This document shows, piece by piece, positions 15,417-23,841 of a stretch of 45,621 bases of DNA (position 1 is the stretch's first letter; each line of letters starts with the position of its first letter). Below the pieces are notes generated by a model, which saw only the letters and a list, made by a program, of their open reading frames with translations, did no database searches and had not been told where the DNA came from. Source of the stretch: JBOHBN01 sp050698355. Its GTDB lineage: Bacteria > Actinomycetota > Actinomycetes > Streptosporangiales > WHST01. The position numbers were made by a program, and so were the translations under genes. The stretch covers positions 1 through 45,621 of the forward strand of contig JBOHBN010000341.1 of NCBI GenBank assembly GCA_050698355.1, read 5' to 3'.

Positions 15417-15468
15417 GTGATCATGAAAGGTCGTCGTAGCTATGGCAACGACAATCCTTCATGATCAC
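15417..15468. repeat. 52-bp GTGATCATGAA hairpin repeat (copy 1)
   Basis: GTGATCATGAA at the left end pairs with TTCATGATCAC at the right, followed inward by an AGG/CCT and a GTCGT/ACGAC pairing around a GCTATGGC loop. The reverse complement of copy 2 (44438-44489) matches it at 47 of 52 positions, counted by eye. It lies between the unknown membrane gene's start and the acyl-CoA dehydrogenase stop. Confidence 0.85.
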
Positions 15469-15489
15469 CGGGTTGGTGTGGGTCGGCGG

Positions 15490-16638
15490 TCAGCCTTCCT
15501 TGACCAGGTTGCGCGAGATCACCAGGCGCTGGATCTGGTTGGTGCCCTCGACGATCTGCAGCACCTTTGCCTCGCGCATGTAGCGCTCCGCGGGGAAGTC
15601 CTGAACATAGCCGTACCCGCCGAGCACCTGCACCGTGTCGATCGTGACGCGCATGGCGGTGTCGGAGGCGAGCAGCTTGGCCATCGCCGCCTGCCTGCTG
15701 TACGACTGGCCGGCGTCCCTGCGCCGCGCCGCGGTGAGGTAGAGCGCCCGCGCGGACTCCACCGCCGTGGCCATGTCGGCGAGCATGAAGCCGACACCCT
15801 CGAACTCCACGATCGGGCGGCCGAACTGCTGGCGCTCCTGCGCGTACGCCAGCGCGGTGTCGAGCGCCGCCTGCGCCAGCCCGACCGAGCACGCCGCGAT
15901 ACCCAGCCGGCCGGAGTCGAGCGCGCCGAGCGCGATGCTGAAGCCCTGGCCCTCCTCACCGATGCGCCGCTCGGCCGGCACCCGCGCGCCGTCCAGCAGT
16001 ACCTGGGCGGTGGGCGAGGAGTTGAGCCCCATCTTGTGCTCCGGCCGTGCCGCGGCAAGCCCGGGCGTGTCGCCGGGCAGGAGCAGGCAGGTGATGCCGC
16101 TGGCACCGGTGTCCGCGGTGCGTGCCATGACCGTGTAGAAGTCGGCGATCCCGCCGTGGGTGATCCACGCCTTGGTGCCGGTGAGCACGTACGCGCCGTC
16201 GTCCGGCACGGCGCGGGTCACGAGTCCCGCGGCGTCGGACCCGGAGCCCGGCTCGGACAGGCAGTACGCACCGAGCAGGTCGCCGCCGACCATGTCGGGG
16301 AGCCAGCGTTGCCGCTGCTCAGCCGTTCCGTACCCGGCGAGCGCGTGGCAGGCGAGGCCGTGCACGCTCACGCTCAGCCCCACCGCCATCCACGCGCGGG
16401 AGAGCTCCTCGAGCACCTGCAGGTAGACCTCGTACGGCTGGCCACCGCCGCCGTACTCCTCCGGGTAGGGCAGGCCGAGCAGCCCGGCCGCGCCGAGCGT
16501 ACGCATCACATCGCGGGGGTACACCTCGTCGGCCTCGTACGCGTCCGCGCGGGGACGCAGCTCGCGGGCGCAGAGGTCATCGACCAGCTCGAACAGCGAG
16601 GACGCCTCGGGCGTCGGGCAGGACCGTTCGACTCGCAT
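15490..16638 (-). CDS. Acyl-CoA dehydrogenase family protein
   Basis: 382 residues from the ATG at 16638. The three-domain ACAD fold is evident: N-terminal helices to about 115, beta domain with AYCLSEPGSGSDAAGL and KAWITHGGIADFY, then C-terminal helices with LGIAACSVGLAQAALD, QVLGGYGYVQDFPAERYMRE and the catalytic base Glu364 in IVEGTNQIQR. It is a FAD enzyme removing two hydrogens from the alpha/beta carbons of an acyl-CoA, passing electrons to ETF. Glu at this position is as in short- and medium-chain enzymes. It starts five bases after the M24 peptidase stop, so the two are co-transcribed. Chain specificity cannot be read. Confidence 0.93.
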   Translation of the reverse strand: MRVERSCPTPEASSLFELVDDLCARELRPRADAYEADEVYPRDVMRTLGAAGLLGLPYPEEYGGGGQPYEVYLQVLEELSRAWMAVGLSVSVHGLACHALAGYGTAEQRQRWLPDMVGGDLLGAYCLSEPGSGSDAAGLVTRAVPDDGAYVLTGTKAWITHGGIADFYTVMARTADTGASGITCLLLPGDTPGLAAARPEHKMGLNSSPTAQVLLDGARVPAERRIGEEGQGFSIALGALDSGRLGIAACSVGLAQAALDTALAYAQERQQFGRPIVEFEGVGFMLADMATAVESARALYLTAARRRDAGQSYSRQAAMAKLLASDTAMRVTIDTVQVLGGYGYVQDFPAERYMREAKVLQIVEGTNQIQRLVISRNLVKEG

Positions 16639-16643
16639 AGCCC

Positions 16644-17771
16644 TCACTCCAGGATGGAAAGGTCGCGCGACGTCTCGTTCAGCCGCTCCACGCCGTCCTC
16701 GGTGACCACGACGATGTCCTCGATCCGCGCGCCGTGCCGGCCGGGCAGGTAGATGCCGGGCTCGATGGAGAACGCCATGCCCGGCTCGAGCGGCATCTCG
16801 TTGCCGGCCACGATGTACGGCTGCTCGTGCGTCTCCAGGCCGATGCCGTGGCCGGTGCGGTGGACGAAGTAGTCGCCGTAGCCGGCGTCGGAGATCACCG
16901 TTCGCGCCGCCGCATCGACCGACTCGGCCGTCGCGCCCGGCCGCACCGCCGCGCAGCCGGCCTCCTGCGCGCGGTGCAGCACCGCGTAGTACTCCCGGAA
17001 CTCCGCAGGCGGCTCGCCGGCGGCGTACGTGCGGGTGGAGTCGGAGCAGTAGCCAGCGGCGGTCACGCCCCCGATGTCGACGACCACCGGGTCGCCGGGC
17101 TCGATCATCCGGTCGGAGACCTCGTGGTGCGGGCTCGCGCCATTGGGCCCGGACCCGACGATGACGAAGTCGGTGCGCACGTGCCCCTCCGCGACGATCG
17201 CGGCGGCGATGTCGGCGGCGACGGCGCGTTCGGTGCGGCCGGCCCGCAGCCACTCGCCCATCCGGGCGTGCACGCGGTCGATCGTCTGGCCGGCCGCGCG
17301 CAGCGCCGCGACCTCGTCGGCCGCCTTGCGGATGCGCAGTCCGCCCAGCACCTCACCGCCACGCACCTGGCGGGCGCCCGGCATGGCGTCGCGCAGCCGC
17401 AGCACCTTCTCCGCCCACATGTGGTCGTCGAGCACGACACGCTCGACCCGATCGGGCAGCAGCGCCGCGACGACCGCGTACGGGTCGTCGGTCTCCTCCC
17501 ACGGCACGATGTCCAGGCCGAGCGCTCCTGCGGGTGACGCCTCGGCGGCCGGCTGCTCCAATCGCGGTACGACCAGGCGCGGGTCGCCGTCGGCGGGAAC
17601 GACCAGGCAGGTCAGCCGCTCGAGCGCGACCGCGGCGTACCCGGTGAGGTAGCGCAGGTCGACGCCCGGCGTCACGAGCAGCGCATCGATGCCCGCCTTG
17701 CCCAGCGCGTCACGCGCCTGCCCGATTCTCTCGGTGCCGGGAATGTTGGACGCCCAAGTACTCACGCCCAC
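16644..17771 (-). CDS. M24 family metallopeptidase (Xaa-Pro peptidase type)
   Basis: 375 residues. An N-terminal creatinase-like domain (about 1-135, with DALLVTPGVDLRYLTGYAAV) precedes the pita-bread catalytic domain. All five metal ligands are present: Asp232 (VVVDIGG), Asp244 (CSDSTRTY), His308 (HRTGHGIGLETHE), Glu337 (IEPGIYLPG) and Glu351 (ARIEDIVVV). This is the full set for a dimetal aminopeptidase acting on Xaa-Pro dipeptides or N-termini. It is followed by the acyl-CoA dehydrogenase. A palindromic repeat occupies the 70-base divergent gap before the exonuclease gene, so both promoters overlap or flank the hairpin. Confidence 0.93.
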   Translation of the reverse strand: MGVSTWASNIPGTERIGQARDALGKAGIDALLVTPGVDLRYLTGYAAVALERLTCLVVPADGDPRLVVPRLEQPAAEASPAGALGLDIVPWEETDDPYAVVAALLPDRVERVVLDDHMWAEKVLRLRDAMPGARQVRGGEVLGGLRIRKAADEVAALRAAGQTIDRVHARMGEWLRAGRTERAVAADIAAAIVAEGHVRTDFVIVGSGPNGASPHHEVSDRMIEPGDPVVVDIGGVTAAGYCSDSTRTYAAGEPPAEFREYYAVLHRAQEAGCAAVRPGATAESVDAAARTVISDAGYGDYFVHRTGHGIGLETHEQPYIVAGNEMPLEPGMAFSIEPGIYLPGRHGARIEDIVVVTEDGVERLNETSRDLSILE

Positions 17772-17787
17772 AATCTACCGCCTCAGG

Positions 17788-17833
17788 TGTGTCAGTACCT
17801 CAGCTCGCCAGGGCGGGCTGAGGTACTGACACA
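17788..17833. repeat. TGTCAGT hairpin family (copy 2)
   Basis: TGTCAGTACCTCAGCTCGCC (17790-17809) pairs with its inverted copy at 17812-17831, one mismatch (T against C, a G-U wobble in RNA), plus two further outer base pairs. It occupies the divergent gap between the M24 peptidase and the exonuclease gene, nine bases before the exonuclease ATG. This placement rules out a pure terminator role. Confidence 0.8.
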
Positions 17834-17841
17834 ATGCGGGC

Positions 17842-18786
17842 ATGGTCGGTGAAGAGGCGGCACCTCGCCCGTTGATGCTGCTCGACGCGGCCTCGCTCTA
17901 CTTCCGCGCGTTCCACGGCATCCCTGACTCGGTGACCGCGCCAGACGGCACCCCGATCAACGCCGTTCGCGGCTTCCTCGACACCATCGCGCGGCTGGTA
18001 CGCACCCGCACGCCCGGCACCCTCGTCGCCTGCATGGACGCCGATTGGCGGCCGGCCTTCCGCACCGCCGCGGTGCCCGCGTACAAGGCGCACCGGGTCG
18101 GGCCCGACGGCGACGAGGAGGCCGTGCCCGAGGCCCTGCTCCCTCAGGTGCCGGTGATCGAGGACTGCCTGGACGCGTTGGGCATCGCCCGCGTCGGTGT
18201 CCCCGGGTACGAGGCCGACGACGTGATCGGCACCCTCGCGGCCGCCGCGGACGGCGAGGTCGAGGTGGTCACCGGCGACCGCGACCTGTTCCAGGTGGTC
18301 GACGACGAGCGCGGCATCCGGGTGCTCTACACCGCCCGCGGCGTGCGCAACCTGCAGATCGTCGACGACGCGTGGTTGCGCGCCAAGTACGGCGTCCCCG
18401 GCGCCCAGTACGCCGACTTCGCGCTGCTGCGCGGCGACCCCAGCGACGGCCTGCCCGGCGTTCCCGGGGTCGGCGAGCGCACGGCCGCGGACCTGGTGGG
18501 CCGCTACGGGGACCTCAGCGGGCTGCTCGCGGCGCTCGACGGCGGCTCCCTCTCCGCCGGGCCGACGGCGAAGCTCCGCGGCGCCCGCGCGTACCTCGAG
18601 GCGGCGCAGGTCGTGGTCCGCGTCGCCACCGACGCCGCGCTGCCGCCGTACGACCCCGCGCTCCCGGCGCGTGCCGCCGCGCCGGATCGCCTGGTCGAGC
18701 TGAGCGACCGGTTCGGGCTGGACAACCCGTTGAACCGCGTCCTGGACGCGCTCACCGGCGCCCAGCCGACCGGTGCGCACCGGTGA
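17842..18786 (+). CDS. 5'-3' exonuclease (PolI N-terminal/flap endonuclease family)
   Basis: 314 residues, equivalent to the 5' nuclease domain of DNA polymerase I standing alone. Acidic metal ligands are visible in LMLLDAASLYFRAFHG, ACMDADWRPAFR, GYEADDVIGTL, VTGDRDLFQVV and GDPSDGLPGVPGVGERTA; the last is the helix-hairpin-helix region. It would trim 5' flaps, RNA primers or nicked ends during repair and Okazaki maturation. Such free-standing versions accompany full-length polA in actinobacteria. The stop is one base before the ATG of the signalling gene downstream, so the two are probably co-transcribed. Confidence 0.92.
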   Translation: MVGEEAAPRPLMLLDAASLYFRAFHGIPDSVTAPDGTPINAVRGFLDTIARLVRTRTPGTLVACMDADWRPAFRTAAVPAYKAHRVGPDGDEEAVPEALLPQVPVIEDCLDALGIARVGVPGYEADDVIGTLAAAADGEVEVVTGDRDLFQVVDDERGIRVLYTARGVRNLQIVDDAWLRAKYGVPGAQYADFALLRGDPSDGLPGVPGVGERTAADLVGRYGDLSGLLAALDGGSLSAGPTAKLRGARAYLEAAQVVVRVATDAALPPYDPALPARAAAPDRLVELSDRFGLDNPLNRVLDALTGAQPTGAHR

Positions 18787-18787
18787 C

Positions 18788-20809
18788 ATGGACCGCAAGG
18801 ACCCCACCCCCGACGCCGCCGAGACCCGGCAGCTGGACCTCATGTTCGCCCGCGCGCCGTTCGGGATCGCCTACCTCGACACCGACTTGCGGGTGTGCTG
18901 GACGAACCCTGCGTACGCGGGACTGACCGGTATCGAGCCCGCGGAGCTTCGCGGGGTGCCGCTCGACGCGATCTACCCGGACCTGGACGCCGAGGCCCAA
19001 CAGCTGCTGCGCGCGGTCCGCTCCGGACAGCAGGTGTCGGGCGAGTACCTCATACGTCTCCGTACAAATGGTGGGGCGGACGCCCAGGCGCACCAGATGA
19101 CGGTGTTCGGCGTCGCGACCGGAGACGCGGCACCGCACGGCCTGATCGTCTCGGTGCGCGAGGCGACGGCGGAGGTGGAGGCCACCGCGCAACTGGCGAT
19201 CGCGTCCCAGCGGCTGCGCCTGCTCTCCGAGCTCGGCGGCCAGCTGTCGGCGACGCTCGACGTCGACCGCCTGATCGCGCTCGCCATGGACCTGCTCACG
19301 CCGCTGCTCGGTGACGCCTGCGCGGTCGAGGCCGGTGAGGAGGGCGACGAGCAGTCACGGGTGTTCCGGGCGGTGTCCGCCGCCGGCCGGCGGTTCCCGA
19401 CGATCACGTTGGGCGCCCCGTCGAGGTCCGTTCGGGCCGCCGTCGAGTCGGCACAGGTCGTCCGGTACCCGATGGTCCCGGCAGGGTCTATCGAGGAGTC
19501 GGACGAGGACCGTCCGGGTCAGACGCTGGTGGTGCCGATGCGCGCGCGCCAGGAGGTCGTCGGTGCGGTCACCCTCGCCAGGCTCGGCACCCACCGCACC
19601 TACCAGGAAGACGAGATCACCCTCGCTGTCGAGGCCGCCGACCGCATCGGCATGGCCGTGGATAACGCGCGGCTCTTCGCCCGCCAGCGCGACGCGGCGG
19701 TAACGCTGCAGCACACGCTGCTGCCGCAGCGGCTCCCGGACCTGCCGGGGATCGACGTCGCGGCCCGTTACATCCCCGGCAGCGCGGAGGTCGGCGTCGG
19801 CGGCGACTGGTTCGACCTGACACCGCTGCCGGACGGGACGCTCGGCGTCGTGATCGGCGACGTGATGGGCCGGGGCGTACGCGCCGCCGCGGTCATGGGC
19901 CAGCTGCGCGCCGCGGTGCGCGCGTACACCGTCCTCGCTCTCACGCCAAGCCGGCTGCTCGCCTGCCTGGACCGCGTGGTGACCTCGCTCGGGCAGGTGC
20001 AGCTGGTCACCTGTCTGTACGGGGTACTCGACCAGACCACGGGCGCCTTCACGTACGCCAGCGCCGGGCACCACCCACCGCTGCTGCGGCTCTCCGACGG
20101 CACGGTCTACTGGCTGCACTCCGCCACGGACTCCCCGCCCCTCGGCGTGATGGACCTGGGCAGCGGCGCTCCGGCGGAACGCGTCGCGCACGTCCCGCGC
20201 GGCGCGACGCTGCTGCTCTACACCGACGGGCTCGTCGAGGAACGGCACACCGACCTCGGCGTCCGCGAGGGGCAGCTCGCGCTCGGCTTCGGGCGCGCCG
20301 GGGGCGGGCCCGAGGAGGTCGTCGACGCCGTGCTCGCCGCGATGGGCCGAGACGAGGACCACACCGACGACATCGCGCTGCTCGCCGTACACCTGCCCGC
20401 CGAGGCGGAGCGGGCTCCCGCGGGACCGGAACAGCAGGCGCAGCTGACCGTCACAGGAGAGTCCGGCTCGGTCGCGAACGCGCGCCACTTCCTGACCGGC
20501 GTGCTCGACGAGTGGGGGTTGCAGTCACTCGTCGACACCGGCGCGCTGCTGGTCAGCGAGGCGGTCACCAACGCGCTGCTGCACGCGCGCAGCGCCGCGG
20601 ACGTCCACATCCACCGCACCGCGGCCGGCGTCGAGGTCGAGGTACGCGACCTCGACGAGCGGGTGCCGGCCGTACGGGTCGTCGACGGCGACTCCGAGTC
20701 CGGCCGGGGCCTGTACCTGCTGGAGGCGCTGGCGAGCGACTGGGGGGCCGAACCGTCCCCGTCCGGCAAGCGCGTGTGGTTCCGCCTCGACCTGCCGGGC
20801 GACCAGTAG
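18788..20809 (+). CDS. PAS-GAF-PP2C phosphatase (SpoIIE/RsbU type) fused to a HATPase (RsbW-type) domain
   Basis: 673 residues from the ATG at 18788; an in-frame GTG at 18773 inside the exonuclease end is possible. Domains in order: PAS (about 10-125; RAPFGIAYLDTDLRVCWTN), GAF (about 145-295; LIALAMDLLTPLLGDAC to DRIGMAVDNARLFARQR), PP2C-type SpoIIE (about 300-535; AARYIPGSAEVGVGGDWFD, VIGDVMGRGVRAAAVMGQLR, YASAGHHPPLL, LLLYTDGLVEER), and HATPase_c (about 555-665; LLVSEAVTNALLHARS, SESGRGLYLLEALA). Phosphatase and anti-sigma kinase halves of a partner-switching module are in one cytosolic chain. The sensed signal and the antagonist are unknown; no antisigma-antagonist gene is adjacent. Confidence 0.92.
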   Translation: MDRKDPTPDAAETRQLDLMFARAPFGIAYLDTDLRVCWTNPAYAGLTGIEPAELRGVPLDAIYPDLDAEAQQLLRAVRSGQQVSGEYLIRLRTNGGADAQAHQMTVFGVATGDAAPHGLIVSVREATAEVEATAQLAIASQRLRLLSELGGQLSATLDVDRLIALAMDLLTPLLGDACAVEAGEEGDEQSRVFRAVSAAGRRFPTITLGAPSRSVRAAVESAQVVRYPMVPAGSIEESDEDRPGQTLVVPMRARQEVVGAVTLARLGTHRTYQEDEITLAVEAADRIGMAVDNARLFARQRDAAVTLQHTLLPQRLPDLPGIDVAARYIPGSAEVGVGGDWFDLTPLPDGTLGVVIGDVMGRGVRAAAVMGQLRAAVRAYTVLALTPSRLLACLDRVVTSLGQVQLVTCLYGVLDQTTGAFTYASAGHHPPLLRLSDGTVYWLHSATDSPPLGVMDLGSGAPAERVAHVPRGATLLLYTDGLVEERHTDLGVREGQLALGFGRAGGGPEEVVDAVLAAMGRDEDHTDDIALLAVHLPAEAERAPAGPEQQAQLTVTGESGSVANARHFLTGVLDEWGLQSLVDTGALLVSEAVTNALLHARSAADVHIHRTAAGVEVEVRDLDERVPAVRVVDGDSESGRGLYLLEALASDWGAEPSPSGKRVWFRLDLPGDQ

Positions 20810-20821
20810 GGCCCAGCGAAC

Positions 20822-20865
20822 TTGTCAGTTCCTGGTTGAGCTATGGCTCGACCAGGCACTGACAA
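20822..20865. repeat. TGTCAGT hairpin family (copy 3)
   Basis: TTGTCAGTTCCTGGTTGAG (20822-20840) pairs with CTCGACCAGGCACTGACAA (20847-20865) around CTATGG, with two mismatches. It lies in the 61-base convergent gap between the signalling gene and helY, a position fitting a bidirectional terminator. The loop closely resembles those of copy 1 and of the GTGATCATGAA hairpin. Confidence 0.8.
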
Positions 20866-20870
20866 CTTGC

Positions 20871-23612
20871 TCAGCCGACGGATGTGTACGCGACGACGCC
20901 GCGCCGCATCGCGTCGATCGCCGACCTCGCGACGCGGTGCACCGGGTGGCCCTCCGCCTCGGTCGCGTCGGCGACCTGCCCGAGCAGGTCTATGACCTGC
21001 TTGCTCCATCGCACGAAGTCGCCCGGCGCCAGGTCGGTCTCGTCCAGCACGGTGTCGAGCCGGGCACCGTTCGCCCACCGGTACGCCCCCCAGCAGAAGC
21101 CCAGGTCCGGCTCGCGCTGGAAGGACACGCCGTGCTCGGACTCGACCTCCTCCAGCTCGCCCCACAGCCGCACCATCTCGCCCAGCGTCTGGCGCACGCC
21201 ACCGGACGGCAGCCGCGGGGCCCGGGTGTCGTCGGACTGGCGGGCCTCGAACACGAGTGTCGACACGCACGCGGCCAGCTCGGCCGGGCGGAGCCCGTCC
21301 CACAACCCCTGCCGTAGGCACTCGGACGCCAGCAGGTCCATCTCGGCGTACAGCCGGGCGAGCCGCTCGCCGGCCGCGTTGACCGTGTCGCCGTCGAGGT
21401 AGCCCAGCTGTTCCAGGACGCCGCAGACCCGGTCGAACGTCCGCGCGATCAGGTTCGTACGGCCCTCGATGCGGCGGCGGAGGCCCTCTGTGTCGCGCTG
21501 CAGCCGGAAGTAGCGCTCCGCCCACCGGGCGTGCTCCTCACGGTCCGGGCAGTCGTGGCACGGGTGTCGCCGCAGCTCGGTACGCAGCTGGTCGATCCGC
21601 GGGTCCTCGGGAGACTGGTCGCGCCGGCGGGCATCGCGCCGGGCCTCGCGCTCGTCGTAACCCTTGGCGCGCAGTGTCGACGCCAGGTCACGGCGGTCCT
21701 GCGGCGAGCGGGCGTTGAAGCTCTTCGGCACCCGGAGCCGGTCGAGCGGCTCGACCGGCACCGGGAAGTCGACGAGGCTGAGCCGTTTCACCTGGCGCCC
21801 GGACGTGAGCACGAGCGGGCGCGGCTCGTCGCGGCCGAGCCCTGGGTCGAGGACGACCGCGAGGCCGGACCGGCGCCCGGCAGGTACGACGACGACATCG
21901 CCGCGGTGCAGCTCCTCCAGCGAGCGCGCCGCCGCCGCGCGTTGCCGGGCGCTGCTCTCCTTGGCCTGCCGCGCCTCCAGGTCGGAGAGCTCGCGCCGCA
22001 TCCGCGCGTACTCCTCGAAGTCGCCGAGGTCGCATCGCATGGCCTCGTGGTAGCCGCGCAGCCCCTCCTCGTTCCTGGCCAGCTTCCTGGCGAGGCCGAC
22101 GACGGCGCGGTCGGCCTGGAACTGGGCGAAGCTCTCCTCCAGCATGCCGCGCGCGCGGTCGCGGCCGACCTGCCGTACGAGGTTGACCGCCATGTTGTAC
22201 GAGGGGCGGAAGCTCGACTTCAACGGGTACGTGCGGGTGCTCGCCAGCCCGCCGAGGGCCTCCGGGTCGAGCTCCGGGGAGAACAGCACGACGCCGTGGC
22301 CCTCCACGTCGATGCCACGGCGGCCGGCGCGCCCGGTGAGCTGGGTGTACTCGCCGGGGGTGATGTTGGCGTGCGTCTCGCCGTTCCACTTGGTCAGCTG
22401 CTCCAGCACCACCGACCGCGCCGGCATGTTGATGCCGAGCGCCAGGGTCTCGGTCGCGAAGACGGCCTTGATCAGACCGGCGGCGAACAGCGTCTCGGTG
22501 ACTTCCTTGAACGTGGGCAGCAACCCGGCGTGGTGCGCGGCGAATCCGCGGCTCAGACCCTCGAGCCACTCGTCGTAGCCGAGCACGGCGAGGTCCTCGT
22601 CGGGCAGGACGAGGCACTCCTGCTCGGCGTACGCGCGTACCTTCTCGGCCTCCTCGGGGGTGTTCAGGGAGAGCGAGCCGAACAGGCACGAGCGCACCGC
22701 GGCGTCGCAGCCGGCGCGGCTGAAGATGAAGTAGATCGCCGGGAGCAAACCCTCGCGGTCGAGCCGCTCGACCACCTGCATCCGGCTCGGCGGCCGGAAC
22801 CGGGTGTGCCCACGCCCGCGCTGGTACCCGCGGTTCCGCCCGCGCCCGCGGTCGTAGCGGGACCGGCGTCCGTCGTCGCGGGCCAGCCGGACCAGTTCGG
22901 GATTCACCTTGCGGCGGCTGCCGTTGCCGGTCTCCTGTACGAACAGGTCGTGCAGCCGGTTCCCGGCGAGCACGTGCTGCCACAGCGGCACCGGCCGGTG
23001 CTCCTCGACGACCACGTCCGTGTCGCCGCGCACCTCCTGCAGCCACTCGCCGAACTCCTCGGCGTTGCTGACCGTCGCGGACAGCGCGATCAGCCGTACC
23101 GATTCCGGCAGGTGGATGATGCACTCCTCCCACACCGCTCCGCGGAAGCGGTCGGCGAGATAGTGCACCTCGTCCATCACCACGTACCCGAGCCCGCGCA
23201 GCGCCGCGGAACCGGCGTACAGCATGTTCCGCAGCACCTCGGTGGTCATCACGACCACCGGCGCGTCGCCGTTCACGCTGTTGTCGCCGGTGAGCAGCCC
23301 GACCCTGGCCGAGCCGTACCGGGCGACCAGATCGGCGTACTTCTGGTTGGAGAGCGCCTTGATCGGGGTGGTGTAGAAGCACTTGTTGCCGGTGGCGAGC
23401 GCGAGGTGGATCGCGAACTCGCCGACCACTGTCTTGCCCGCGCCGGTCGGCGCGGCGACGAGGACGCCGGTGCCGCCTTCCAGCGCGCGGCACGCCCCCA
23501 CCTGGTACTCGTCGAGCCGGAAGTCGTAGAGGTCCGCGAACCGACCCAGCTCTGTGCTGGACTCGGCCGCCCTGCGCTGTGCGGCGGTGTACCGCTCCGC
23601 CGGCGTATTCAT
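20871..23612 (-). CDS. helY: HelY-type superfamily 2 RNA/DNA helicase (Ski2/Mtr4-like)
   Basis: 913 residues. Core helicase motifs: Q-motif region FRLDEYQVGAC, Walker A APTGAGKT (residues 54-61), TTPIKALSNQKY (Ia), DEVH (147-150), LSATVSNAEEF (III), and the second RecA domain with FAAHHAGLLP, FATETLALGINMPAR and QLTGRAGRRG (VI). An Arg/Gly-rich insertion (RGRGRNRGYQRGRGHTR) lies between the two. The C-terminal 350 residues match the DSHCT-type domain of Ski2-like helicases. Mycobacterial HelY and yeast Ski2 unwind RNA or structured substrates; the role here is probably RNA turnover. GGGAGG precedes the ATG. It is on the same strand as the lipid kinase, 229 bases downstream of it. Confidence 0.93.
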   Translation of the reverse strand: MNTPAERYTAAQRRAAESSTELGRFADLYDFRLDEYQVGACRALEGGTGVLVAAPTGAGKTVVGEFAIHLALATGNKCFYTTPIKALSNQKYADLVARYGSARVGLLTGDNSVNGDAPVVVMTTEVLRNMLYAGSAALRGLGYVVMDEVHYLADRFRGAVWEECIIHLPESVRLIALSATVSNAEEFGEWLQEVRGDTDVVVEEHRPVPLWQHVLAGNRLHDLFVQETGNGSRRKVNPELVRLARDDGRRSRYDRGRGRNRGYQRGRGHTRFRPPSRMQVVERLDREGLLPAIYFIFSRAGCDAAVRSCLFGSLSLNTPEEAEKVRAYAEQECLVLPDEDLAVLGYDEWLEGLSRGFAAHHAGLLPTFKEVTETLFAAGLIKAVFATETLALGINMPARSVVLEQLTKWNGETHANITPGEYTQLTGRAGRRGIDVEGHGVVLFSPELDPEALGGLASTRTYPLKSSFRPSYNMAVNLVRQVGRDRARGMLEESFAQFQADRAVVGLARKLARNEEGLRGYHEAMRCDLGDFEEYARMRRELSDLEARQAKESSARQRAAAARSLEELHRGDVVVVPAGRRSGLAVVLDPGLGRDEPRPLVLTSGRQVKRLSLVDFPVPVEPLDRLRVPKSFNARSPQDRRDLASTLRAKGYDEREARRDARRRDQSPEDPRIDQLRTELRRHPCHDCPDREEHARWAERYFRLQRDTEGLRRRIEGRTNLIARTFDRVCGVLEQLGYLDGDTVNAAGERLARLYAEMDLLASECLRQGLWDGLRPAELAACVSTLVFEARQSDDTRAPRLPSGGVRQTLGEMVRLWGELEEVESEHGVSFQREPDLGFCWGAYRWANGARLDTVLDETDLAPGDFVRWSKQVIDLLGQVADATEAEGHPVHRVARSAIDAMRRGVVAYTSVG

Positions 23613-23728
23613 GAGGGGGCCTCCCGAGTGAGCATCGTAGCGAGCGCTAGCGAGCGAGGAGCGGAGCGAGGGGGGCCACCGGGCAACGCAGCCATGCCGC
23701 CACCCTACTGACCGTCGTCCGCGCCCGA
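23613..23728. other. Upstream region of helY with a GCGAGCG-rich repeat tract
   Basis: Between helY and the E-type repeat at 23729 lies a tract (23638-23676) of near-repeats on the unit GCGAGCG (GCGAGCGCTAGCGAGCGA, then GGAGCGGAGCGAGG). It is self-similar on both strands and resembles short repeats often seen near actinobacterial gene starts. No gene is supported. A helY promoter should be here but no motif stands out. Confidence 0.4.
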
Positions 23729-23805
23729 AATGACCACGTTATGTGGGCACCGTCGGGCTTCTCGATGCCTGCTGCCCTCGAGGAGTCGGCATTCGCCTCG
23801 AGAAG
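23729..23805. repeat. AATGACCACGTTATGTGGGC element (copy 1)
   Basis: Starts with AATGACCACGTTATGTGGGC (23729-23748), which contains the small palindrome CCAC-GTTAT-GTGG. After seven unlike bases comes GGCTTCTCGATGCCTGC, identical to copy 2 (34139-34215). The right part folds back: CTTCTCGA pairs with TCGAGAAG (23798-23805), with TGCC/GGCA inside. It lies downstream of the lipid kinase and upstream of helY. Confidence 0.8.
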
Positions 23806-23841
23806 TGGCCGGAGCACGGCGCCCGTGTGCGGCGGCCGGCA

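Noticed and set aside
21531..23711. 726-codon plus-strand open frame opposite helY
   Set aside because: Low-complexity Arg/Val/Gly/His composition without motifs; the minus strand has a complete helicase with every motif.
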